This document shows, in pieces, positions 23,302-32,819 of a DNA stretch of 64,000 nucleotides. The position numbers and the translations under genes are program-made. Positions within the stretch are counted from its first letter, which is position 1, and the number at the start of each line of letters is the position of its first letter. A model generated the notes under the pieces. It had not been told where the DNA came from, searched no databases, and worked only from the letters and a program-made list of their open reading frames with translations. The DNA comes from Nephrocerus scutellatus (lineage: Eukaryota; Arthropoda; Insecta; Diptera; Pipunculidae), in NCBI GenBank assembly GCA_947095585.1, contig OX352761.1, positions 20,351,277 to 20,415,276 of the forward strand. The letters are read 5' to 3'.

Positions 23302-23515
23302 AAACTCATATTTACGCACCGATTTTTATGAAATTTTCAATGTATATTATTGGCAGGTGGAGGATGGTTATAGGCTATAGTACATTATCGTTCTTCCTCT
23401 CAGGGGGTATGAAATGTAAAATGTTAATACCATCCACATTTACAAACCAATTTTTTTTAAATTTTCAATGCAAATTATTGGCTGGTTTGTTTCAAGGTTA
23501 TAGGCTTTAGTACTG
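23302..23515 (+). repeat. Imperfect tandem dimer (~130-bp period)
   Basis: AAATTTTCAATGTATATTAT TGGCAGG ... GGTTATAGGCTATAGTAC (23332-23382) is repeated as AAATTTTCAATGCAAATTAT TGGCTGG ... GGTTATAGGCTTTAGTAC (23459-23515). Non-coding, just downstream of the zinc-finger gene. Confidence 0.6.
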
Positions 23516-23530
23516 TGCTCGGGTAGCGAA

Positions 23531-24914
23531 GCGTCCGGAAACAGTTATACACTGGTGATTAAAATAATAGGTAAAACAAAGTAAAGTTTTTTGAAAGTTA
23601 TATCTTGTATAGAAGTAATCTTTGTTTCTCAAACAAAACACATTATTTTTTTTCGTTTTTATTCGTGTGATTTTTATATACTTCTTAATTTGCCTTTCGT
23701 ATGCGGCTTTAAATTGTGGGTCTTTTCCATTTTGTGTGCAAAAAGAAAACACAACATAAATGGTCTCGAGAAGCTATGTCCTGGACCACAATGGTATGTC
23801 AATGTCATGCTAAATAGTAAATACTATTTTACTAGTCTACTTATATTTATAAAAGTGAAACGTTGGATATCTGTTGATCAATCGCTCTAACACAAGTTCA
23901 TTGGATTGACTTAAAAAAAAATACAATAACTGAAGATGTAAAAGTCCAACATTATGAAGTTACTAATATTAAGTAGCAGTTTTATGATTTTAATTAACTA
24001 CCTAATTTATATTTTCTTTCTCCAAACTCTTAATTTTACTTGTAGGTACACTTATCCAGTTTTTTAACGACATTGACTGCATCACCAGGTGGTTTAACTA
24101 TCGAAGACATGCTGATAAAAGTGCTTTTTTATTCAGGTGATAATTGTGCTACTCTCCGACACTTCTGCTTGCTTGCAAGTAATGATAAATAGCTTCGCAA
24201 ATTATTGTCGAAAGTGGAACTTGTTAATCTGAGAAAATCCGAAATAGTGATTTTTCGAAACGGACAGTGGGCGGTTTTATAACAACGATGTAATGAATAT
24301 CACTAATATACAAATACCTAGTTTTAACCTTGACACATAACATGTCTTGGACGGACCATCTTAAACACTAAAGCCAAAGCACTATCTAATAAAACACGTC
24401 ATGTTGAGAAAAGTGAATTTCTAAAAGAAAAAATACAAAACTTTTAAAGTCCCTCCCTCAAAAGGGGGCGTCATCACTAAGCACCAACCAAATTTTTGGC
24501 AGTGGTAGGTGAGGGCGTGGCGAGGACGATAATACCGTTGAATGCTATACTTGCTGTGTTGCTTTGGCTAAACAACAACAATCGAATAAGTATAAAGCCG
24601 AAGTTTCTTTAATGTAAAACCAAAAAAGCGAAAGTAAAACCATTTATAGCTATGGTGCTCACCGTAAAAAATACAAAGCGACGGCGGCGGATCTCAAAAA
24701 AGAGCAACAAATAAGTTTTTTGTTATTTCTACATCTTACCTCTCCGATTATTAGAGCTTGATTGTTGATTTGACTGTCAAACCATCCTACTAATCTGGCC
24801 GTAAGGAACATCAGTCAAAACTGACAGCTGTTATTGTTTATAGTCAGGTTTGATAGTCTGTGCACGTTTTTAATACTTTAAGTGGTTGTCGTTGTTAGCT
24901 GTATTTTATTGGAA
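23531..24914. other. Intergenic with repeat scraps
   Basis: ACACTGGTGATTAAAATAAT AGG at 23549 resembles the end of a Tc1-like element, but no partner end or transposase was found. Bases 24740-24800 are an inverted copy of sequence at 34280-34330 and 46280-46330 (TTTGACTGTCAAACCATCCT). No gene. Confidence 0.4.
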
Positions 24915-25030
24915 TCCGAATACGAATTCGAATGTCAAAACCAGCCTAAGCCAGCCAAACAGCAGGTTTTCAAATTCCAAAGAAGGAATTCGACAGTGCA
25001 ATTGTTGTTGTCATTCCCAATTCGAATTTA
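24915..25030 (+). repeat. Upstream repeat of ZAD paralog 2
   Basis: This is nearly the same as 20143-20224 upstream of paralog 1, about 150 bp before this gene's start. See that entry. Confidence 0.55.
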
Positions 25031-25182
25031 AATAAAATACAGCTGTTACAATTTTATGCGTATAAGACGGCTCAGAAGTCAGAAGTCTGAACAAAAAAGC
25101 TATCAAAAATACAAATCAAGGATATTTGTCATTCAGTCTTAAGTGTTTTTAGTTTACAAAAGAAAGACTCAAATTGTAAGGA

Positions 25183-28100
25183 ATGATCAAATTAATGCAA
25201 CCGATGGAGCCATGTAGGACATGTGCGAAATTTGACTTTGCTGATTCTTCAAGTTGGATTAAAATTTTTTCACCGGATCGTTTTTATACTGAAATTAAAA
25301 ACATAATATTTGAAATTAATATATGGAAGTTATTGGTAAAATTCTTTTTGTGTTTTCGTCAAATACGCAAAATACCATTGTTCAACCAAAACTTACTAAT
25401 TTTAAGATTTTAGAAAATGATGGTCTTCCACAAAAAATCTGCACCGATTGCTTTGCGAAGTTCTGCAACATTTTTACGTTTAGGAACGAGTGCGATGCAG
25501 CCCAACTACGTTTGAAAGCAATTTACGCAAAAGATAATACGAGCAATCCGCAAAAAAAAACTTCAATTCAAACTCCAACGACACCCCAACATCCAACTTT
25601 AGCATCACCAGTTACAACATCGTCCAGCACCATAACATCATCTGAATTGGAGAACAACTTTGATAGCAATCTTGAATTCGAGTTTCATACATTTGGCGAA
25701 GTTAATGGCTTATACACTTCCGAATCGCTAGAAGAAAATTTGTTAACCGGCAGAGAGTCTATAAAATCAGAACTGGATAAATTAGAAAACTCTTCTAGAA
25801 CTGGAAACACAACAAATACTAAACAAATACTCGAAAAATGTTTTGATAATAGCCCGGAAACCTCAGATAGTGAAATGAAAATAAAAGATGATACGATTAA
25901 CCTACAAGAAAAAAATAAAAATTCACAGGCAAATGTTCGTCGTCTCATTTCTCAAAATCCTTTGGCTTGTAAATACTGTATATCTGAGGATGTGCAAAAA
26001 TTGATTTACCAAAGTAAAGATGCTCTGGATGCACATTTAAAAGAGTCTCACGATCCAGATAAGCCGTACAACTGTCCAGACTGTTCAAATAAATATCGTG
26101 ACAGATGTGTACGTCGGACTCACATTATAACAAAGCATTTAAAAAAGGGAAGCATATGTGAAATATGTGGTAAAACCTGTATCGGACATCCAGCTAAACT
26201 AAGGCGGCATATGGAACGCTATCATTCACTCGATAATTATGATTGTAAAGAATGCGGAAAACAATTTAAGAACTGCTCCATACTTCGCTTTAACTATCAC
26301 ATGAGATGGCACAATCCGGACCAACAATTTAAATGTTCACATTGTGAGAAAGTATTTATACACGTACAACATTTGAAGGTACATGAAGCAACTCATACTG
26401 GTAAAAGTATGAAAATCAACAAAACCGAATGTCCCATATGCCAGAAAGAATTTGAAAAAGTCACGAAATTAGATACTCACATAAAGCAGGACCATAAGGA
26501 ACACACTGGAAATGTTGTTCATCCTGCATTTAAGAGAATCGCTAAGGCAGCGCAGAAGAACTATAAAGGACCTTTCCGCTGTGAACACTGTCCTAGAAGA
26601 TTTCATTTAAAGAGAGCATTGCTAAAGCACTCTGTCGTGCATTCTACAGACGGAAGACCTTTCGCTTGTAAAGAGTGCAATTTAACATTCAAACGATTAG
26701 CACATTTAAAAATGCACATGGATAGTGCCCATTCAAATAATAAACCCTTTACTTGCCAAATATGCAAAAAATCTTTCGCGTTAAATTACGTACTTCAAGA
26801 TCATATGAAATACCACGGAGGTACATTTGTTTGTTGCTCTAAATATATTATGAATATTGATGAACTTTCTCTTTCAGAAAAATCGTTTAAATGTTCCCAC
26901 TGTGGCAGAGGATTTACACACAAAAATATTCTGGTACAACATGAACGACTTCACACTGGGGAAAAACCTTTCAAGTGTGATTTATGCTCCGAAACGTTTG
27001 CGCAGCATCCGAGACTATTAGGTAGAATTTTTGACAATAGTATTTTTGATATATAGTATTGCGGGTAAGGATATTTACACCCACTGCCCTAGCGCCCACA
27101 TTTTAAAAAACGCCATCTTGTTTGTCAGAAACAAGATGGAAAGAGGTTCTTACAAAGTTTTGATTTGCTTTTAGAAAAACTGGTTTTTCTGAGTAGTTTG
27201 TAACAAGTTTTGGGGGATGAAAATTAAAAAAAACCTCCTTTATCTGGACAGTTGCCCCCAAGACCACATTGTATCTACTAGACAGAATTCAGAACCACGC
27301 GATAAAACTTATTAGTGACGGATATTTACACCCACTGCCCTAGCGCCCACATTTTAAAAAACGCCATCTTGTTTGTCAGAAACAAGATGGAGAGAGGTTC
27401 TTACAAAGTTTTGATTTGCTTTTAGAAAAACTGGGTTTTCTGAGTAGTTTGTAACAAGTTTTGGGGGATGAAAATTAAAAAAAACCTCCTTTATCTGGAC
27501 AGTTGCCCCCAAGACCACATTGTATCTACTAGACAGAATTCAGAACCACGCGATAAAACTTATTAGTGACGTAGATATCGCGAAAACAATCGAGTTCCTT
27601 GGACATGGTAGGAATGTCTATTGCTGTTATATCGCTTTTTCGACAAGTGGTGTTTAAAAAATTATCCAGATGCATCCCGCCCATCATCCAACCCACCCGC
27701 AATACCTTTGCCACAACTCGAGCCCACGGGTCTACCATTCCTATCTTAGGACGTACTAGCCAATTCAGAGATTCCTTCTTTAGCCGCACAATAGTTATGT
27801 GGAATGAATTGCCTGATTCTGTTAACGCATTTGTATGATCCGCAGTCATTTAAGACACGTGCATAGACATCTCATTTTTTCTCTTCCTAATTTCCTAACG
27901 CCCACGCTGTGCTAAGCATTATAAGGGTGGAAATCCCTTTCGCGAGTGTATATTACAAAAAAACGTATTTCTAAGAGGTATTTCTAAAAATATTATTTTA
28001 AGCCTTTTTAAAAATTCGGCCATGCCAATACAAATTGTATGGCTGTATGAGTAATATGATATTTTCATTTAATACCAATAGTAAGGCCCACACAGTTTAT

Positions 28101-28362
28101 AAACATAATATAAACCAAGATTGCGTTTGTAAGGAATGTGTAATAGGAACTTTTATGCGTGAGTTACAGGAACTCAACCCTTTAGCCTTTTAGTGTTAAT
28201 CTTATAAATATTGTTTTGCCAAATCATTTTTATTTATTTTAATATTGCTCGTTTCACTTTGCAGCACACATGAAGAAAAAACATTTTTTACTATCACTGG
28301 ATGTAGTGGAAGATTTGGCACCCTCTAGCTTGGACGTCGTTACAAAAGAATGTTTGAAATAA
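25183..28362 (+). CDS. ZAD C2H2 zinc-finger protein, paralog 2, 602 aa
   Basis: Exons 25183-25335, 25407-26820, 26878-27021 and 28265-28362 total 1809 bp in phase. The last exon was found by its match to the final exon of paralog 1 (HMKKKHFLLSLDVVEDLAPS against HMQKNHLRTSLDAVDNVAPS). The ZAD uses PCRTC and ICTDC. Eleven C2H2 fingers follow a serine- and acid-rich linker. Compared with paralog 1 it lacks fingers 6 and 7 and the two introns beside them, but keeps intact the finger that is broken there. Intron 26821-26877 is 57 bp and has no in-frame stop. The last intron (27022-28264) was enlarged by a LINE and a 251-bp tandem duplication. An RTE-like fragment starts within 10 bp of the stop codon, so the 3' UTR has been replaced. 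Nuclear DNA-binding protein; targets unknown. Confidence 0.87.
27070..27571 (+). repeat. 251-bp tandem duplication in last intron
   Basis: Bases 27070-27320 and 27321-27571 are almost identical. Differences include GATGGAAAGAGG versus GATGGAGAGAGG and CTGGTTTTTC versus CTGGGTTTTC. The unit includes part of the LINE tail below, so the duplication is younger than that insertion. Confidence 0.85.
27070..27970 (+). mobile_element. Jockey/R1-like LINE 3' end in ZAD paralog 2 intron
   Basis: The plus strand reads LDRIQNHAIKLISDVDIAKT (27530-27590), IIQPTRNTFATTRAHGSTIP (27685-27745), RTSQFRDSFFSRTIVMWNEL (27750-27810) and FKTRAHRHL (about 27848-27875). This is the usual C-terminus of such ORF2 proteins. 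Frameshifts are present. It is in sense with the host gene. A short relative of its 3' end lies inverted near 33660-33710. Confidence 0.75.
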
Positions 28363-28366
28363 TGCC

Positions 28367-28690
28367 AGGGTCCGGTCTTGGCCTTCCGCAAAAAATCTTT
28401 CCACCGTTCCTGATTTCGAGCCGATGTCATCCAGTTTAGCATCTCTAAACTCTGGGCGCACTGGTCTACGCCATCCTTACAGAGTAGGCTTGGCCAGCCT
28501 CGCAGTCGTGTCCCATAGATCCTACCGCAAGACTTTGCGAGCAAGATCCTCTGCACCCGCCGGAGCCTTCTTGATGACGCATTTCGCGCTCGCAGCAGCA
28601 TACCAACACGGTTTGTGACGGCGATCTATCAACATGTTGTTTATCTGGTTGCGACTGGCTCCATCAGGAGATACCTGATGTAGATATTTT
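28367..28690 (-). mobile_element. RTE-like LINE fragments
   Basis: Minus-strand WPSLLCKDGVDQCAQSLEML then NWMTSARNQERWKDFLRKAK is the tail of an RTE-type ORF. At 28620-28680 an endonuclease piece (SPDGASRNQINNML-like) follows directly. The two parts are far apart in an intact element, so an internal deletion has occurred. Confidence 0.7.
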
Positions 28691-28917
28691 TACGGGCAAT
28701 TCTTGAACTCTAAACAACCAAATACTTGCTTCCTGCACTCTCTCTTCTTTTGAAATAATGTGCCTAGAATTAAAAAATTTAAAAATTTATGTATATTAAA
28801 AAAATATAAGAAAACAAAACTTTTAAAAAGAAGAATATATGTATATATATGTTTAGTTGGGGTGTAATCAAAAAGTGTTTTGTTAAAAAGACTAAAGCAG
28901 ATTAAAGATTTTAGAAA

Positions 28918-29025
28918 ATGATAGTCTAACACAAAATATCTGTACCGATTGCTTTGCAAAGTTCAGCCACATGTTTAGATTCCGCCTACGGCCGAACTAC
29001 ATTTAAAGGCCCTTAAAAAGAAATA
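28918..29025 (+). pseudogene. Broken third copy of the ZAD exon
   Basis: ILENDSLTQNICTDCFAKF followed by SHMFRF matches the start of exon 2 in the two upstream paralogs (ILENDGLPQKICTDCFAKF). It is preceded by the same AAAG acceptor. After that a small deletion shifts the frame (RNECDAAQLRL becomes RLRPNYI and stop), although AELHLKALKK can still be read in another frame. No finger exons follow. It is the remnant of a third tandem gene or of an extra exon duplication. Confidence 0.8.
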
Positions 29026-29735
29026 AGTGAATTCTGAAGCATTAGTTGTAAACTCCTTTCCTATTATGTGTGCAAAGTTTTAATAATATCGGGGTGATTT
29101 TTTAAAAATATGTATATAAGAGCCCCACGACCCTGGGGCATGCACTTTCAAATTTTTATAGAAATTGTTAGAGGTCCAAGGTGCAAAAGGATTTATTTGA
29201 TTTAAATTTATTAAATTTTCTTTACCCATTATGTTATTTATTTTAATAAACTCCTCTAAAAACAACCATTAGCTATGGTTTCTTTTAAAATGTTTACATT
29301 ATGCAGCTAACTTCAGTGTATAACGTGCGTCAGAATTAGAAATGGGCACTGGCAGTGCATATTTCGGGACAGTCTATATATGGCGTGTTTTTATTTTTGT
29401 TGGAGAAATCGAAAAGAACAAAAAATTACTTATCCCATAAATCCGTCAATATTTTTCTCATAACTGTTGTGTTTTTTTTTTCAGAGAAAAGTTTTATTTA
29501 TCTCCGGAATGTTCCATAGTAGTCGATATATCTCATGTTTGAAGAAACTTACAAACAACAACAGATTAAAAATATAATATCTGAAAATTATCGGAGCGTA
29601 AAAAAAGTCTCGTGGAAATGAGTTTTTTGTCGGAAAACACGACAGAATGTTGACGCAGAGTACGAATTTTGGTCGCAAATGTGCAAACTCACCTGAACGT
29701 AAGATGTCAGTTCGTATACGAACGAGGTGTATAGC
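29026..29735. other. Intergenic with repeat fragment
   Basis: Bases 29095-29170 (GAGCCCCACGACCCTGGGGC) match the interspersed repeat at 3250-3320 and 63215-63260. Nothing else is recognised. Confidence 0.45.
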
Positions 29736-29955
29736 TTATGACATTACGTCAAACATAAAATGTGAAATAGCTTCATGAGCAAAAGCTGAATATATGCAAT
29801 AAGAAAGAGACAATAAATGTAAGATAAATATGTCATTAAAAAAAAAAAGGAGAGCCATACTTGACAGTTCTCTATATACCACTAGTGTAAGAAAAAGAAA
29901 ATGTTATACAATGTAATTAAAAAGAAAGACTCAATAAAATGAAATGAAATGAAAT
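29736..29955 (+). mobile_element. Retroposed insert with 12-bp TSD
   Basis: A 220-bp segment ending in AATAAAATGAAATGAAATGA AAT is flanked by GAGGTGTATAGC on both sides (29724-29735 and 29956-29967). A simple-sequence 3' tail and a 12-bp duplication are marks of LINE-mediated insertion. The body has no ORF, so this is a 5'-truncated LINE 3' UTR or a SINE. Confidence 0.65.
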
Positions 29956-30269
29956 GAGGTGTATAGCATACAATTTTAATGTATTGTGATGTTTTTTCTT
30001 TCTTTGGGTTAGTGAAATTTTAATGACAGATTATAGTACACAATCTGAATCGGTTCGCTTTTGTCTCATGTTGACGACAACTCGCGTACTCAAAACTAGG
30101 TGAGATGTGAGAAAGTCTCATCAAAGCAACACTTATGTTGACATTAAAGCAAAATCAACTTACTACTAATACTACAAACTTGCGGTTGAGATGTGAATTT
30201 TGCACATTTGCGACTAAAAGTCGTACTCAGGTATTGCAGATATTTCAATATATAGTGTTGAGCAATACG

Positions 30270-30760
30270 GCATCGCGTTTAATGCTTGATTTAAATTTGA
30301 GCTGTGCGAGAAAAATGAGCAGGGCGGCTGTTAAATAGAAATTGTGGTTAGCCAGACGAGAGAAGTAGTATATGTTTCAATGTTATCATTATGCTATAGA
30401 TAATATTTCCCCTGCAGATATAAAATATCTATAACATTCTCGTAGTCTCAATCTATTCTAGCTTACCACAATTTTAATTTAACTATAGTCGTCCTGCTAA
30501 TTTTTTCTCGCATGGCTCAAATGTAAATCAAGCATTACCATAATGCAACAGATATTATTTCCCCTTCAGATATAAAATATCTATAACATTCTCGTAGAGT
30601 CAATCTCTTCTGGCTAACTACAACTTCAGTTTACCTATAGTCGGCCGGCTCATTTTTTTAGCACGGCTATAGTCTGGCTAACCACAATTGCTATTTAACA
30701 GCCGTCCTGCTCATATTTTCTTGCACGGTTCAAATTTAATTCAAGCATAGAACGTCGACT
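30270..30760. repeat. Inverted and tandem repeat cluster
   Basis: Bases 30280-30350 (GAGCAGGGCGGCTGTTAAAT and neighbours) are repeated in inverse near 30650-30745 (ATTTAACAGCCGTCCTGCTC), with diverged inverse copies near 30460-30535 and 30600-30665. A unit beginning ATATTTCCCCTGCAGATATA occurs at 30403 and again at 30552, giving a period of about 150 bp. Non-coding foldback-like structure. Confidence 0.6.
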
Positions 30761-30806
30761 ATGATTGCTCCAATTTCGATTGACAACAAGAGAAATCTTG
30801 AGAGCG

Positions 30807-31395
30807 CGGCTACACAGGCATGGGAATGAAAGCCCAACCCTCCTAAAGAAAGCCCAACTGTTTTGCTAGATCATGGATACATCTGTAAAACGTACGAAAA
30901 TTAGAAAAAATGGGAATTACCAAAAGAGCAAATTACATATAAAATTCTTCTGTTTCTCACTAATACCACTTACGTTTCTCATTCTTTTCACTACCTCCAG
31001 TTAGCGCGTTTCTTTCTACACTGTAACAAAACCTTCTCTATAGAAAGCCCAACTGTTTCGCTTATATGCTTTAATGCTATAATGCTTAAAAAAAGCCCAA
31101 ATGTTTATGTATTGGTATTCAACAAAAGACCAAAATCCATATACAATTTTTCTGTTTCCTTACGTTTCTCGCTCGCACATCCCACAAACCCAGACGCGTT
31201 TGGGATTGCTCAGTGCATTAGGATGCATACAGTTGGGCTTTCTATGGTTTCTATAGAGAAGGATTTGAAAGAAAGTCATGTGTCATGTCAACTGTCAAAA
31301 ACCAAACACATAACTAATCATTTGTGTGTGTTTATGTGCATGTTTGCTAATTTGTTATTATTTTGCCATATGGAACGTTCATGCTTGCGCCGAAA
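30807..31395 (+). repeat. Interspersed repeat interrupted by MITE family D
   Basis: GGCTACACAGGCATGGGAAT GAAAG (30814-30838) and the tail near 31320-31390 (GTGTGTTTATGTGCATGTTT, TTTTGCCATATGGAAC) match 45965-46083, where the two parts are continuous (GAATGAAAGTCATG). The material between 30839 and 31275 is therefore inserted. It contains one full MITE (31028-31266) and a partial one before it. Confidence 0.65.
31028..31266. mobile_element. MITE family D (CCTTCTCTATAGAAAGCCCA ends)
   Basis: The left end AAAACCTTCTCTATAGAAAG CCCAACTG pairs with the right end CAGTTGGGCTTTCTAT ... CTATAGAGAAGGATTT, which has a small GGTTT insertion. It is 239 bp and non-coding. The same ends make up the array at 43868-45078. 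Confidence 0.75.
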
Positions 31396-31724
31396 GTCAT
31401 CGTTTGTTGATGACTGACACTAAGAAAACACAGCAGATAATTTTTTGATCTGACAGATCTGATCAGAGAAAAAAAATAAGGGATTTACCGGATATCTCGG
31501 AACTCGGATTTCTCCTATATCTCCGACATAAAAAAACAGGGACTATAAGTAAAGTACTTATGTAGCTGACCGATAAGCATTCTAAACTCTTTTAAGATTC
31601 TTGTCATCAGCCAAATGCTTTGGAAAAACAATTTTGCCATGATGAGAATGTACTTCTTTGGTAAATTTTACTGAAATCTACTGTTTCGATTTTCTTAAAT
31701 TTATTTTTTTCTAGTTTTCTAGTC

Positions 31725-32538
31725 TAGTGTTGGGTAACTCATACATGAGTTGGTACAAATGTCCCATAGTTGAGATGTCACAACTCACAACACCTCAAAA
31801 TTTTGTTTTGTACCAACTCATTTGTAGTAGGACGTACGAGGTACCTCAATTTATGTCCCAGCTACACAATAACACAACACACAACTCACACCTCATTTGA
31901 GAGACAACAAACGTATTATACTAATTCATTTGTAACAAATTCAACACACCTCAATGTGAGTGAAAACGAATGGGACAGTCTTGTCTGTTGTCTGTTGTGT
32001 TGTATTTGCATTTCGTGTTGAATGTGCCCGAAATTAATTGGATGGTTTAGAACAATACAACAAATTAGGTGAAACACGCTTAGAGGTTAGAACAAAAATA
32101 CAACATAAATTTTCAAACGAGGAGAAACACATCAAAATACGGCAGGCAATTACCAATACAAATAATGCAACTCTGTCTACTGCCTGTACGATATTAATTA
32201 ATGATAATATTAGTTCTAATCGCATGGATTAATAGATATATATCCACAGCATGGATATTTTGTAAAATAATTTTAATATTTAAAAGCTAATTCTTTTACT
32301 CTACGATGCAAAAGTACGACAGCAGCCACAGAATACAAGATTGGTGTATTCTGAATGGACAATGGAACCACTAATTCAATGCATATTACACACTCCTCAT
32401 TTGAGACAAATTCAACATATACCTCAAATGAGGCATATTCAATACACCTCATTTGAGGTGGTACAATGTCCCAATAAATTTTTGAAAATGAGTTACTTCA
32501 TACAAACTCATTTTAAAATCGTGTCCTACCCAACACTA
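31725..32538. mobile_element. hAT-like non-autonomous element
   Basis: The terminal inverted repeats are TAGTGTTGGGTA (31725-31736) and TACCCAACACTA (ending 32538). This is a form common in hAT elements. The flanking 8 bp, TTCTAGTC and GTCAGGTC, agree at only five places, so a target duplication is doubtful. Inside are many copies of CACCTCATTTGAGG and GGTACAAATGTCCCA-like motifs. The 814 bp hold no transposase. Confidence 0.65.
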
Positions 32539-32634
32539 GTCAGGTCCGTAGAAAAATTATGGTGCAATCTACCATCTCTTTCTTTTTTTTTCAACCAGCT
32601 GTTTCGCTTGAAACGACTATCATTTCCATGAATG

Positions 32635-32757
32635 TTAATTTGTTTAATTACTGGACTAATAACAAAATCTTTTTGATTTTCTTATATTTTATTTTTAGTT
32701 TTTTAGGTGGTATATTAGTTTTATTTATTTATGTAACTTCATTAGCTTCAAATGAAA
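32635..32757 (+). pseudogene. nad6: Nuclear mitochondrial insert (nad6 fragment)
   Basis: Read with the invertebrate mitochondrial code (TGA Trp, ATA Met) the segment gives LICLITGLMTKSFWFSYILF and LVFLGGMLVLFIYVTSLASNE. This is the central part of NADH dehydrogenase subunit 6 as found in flies. In the nuclear code TGA at 32674-32676 is a stop. About 123 bp are present, both ends are cut, and the AT-rich codon use is mitochondrial. It is a NUMT with no function of its own. Confidence 0.9.
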
Positions 32758-32819
32758 ATGAAGCCAGTCTCTTTAAAAATCATGTCAATTATTATGAAGA
32801 GAAAACAACCATGTCATGA

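Noticed and set aside
23549..23890. Tc1-like element
   Set aside because: Only one end-like motif (GATTAAAATAATAGG); no opposite end and no readable transposase.
30135..30338. Short ORF with a CEFCTFATKSRTQ zinc-finger-like start
   Set aside because: Only one Cys pair and no histidines at finger spacing. It overlaps the inverted repeat cluster.
32559..32819. Small nuclear membrane protein (86 codons)
   Set aside because: The hydrophobic part is the nad6 NUMT read in the wrong code, and the start is outside the insert.
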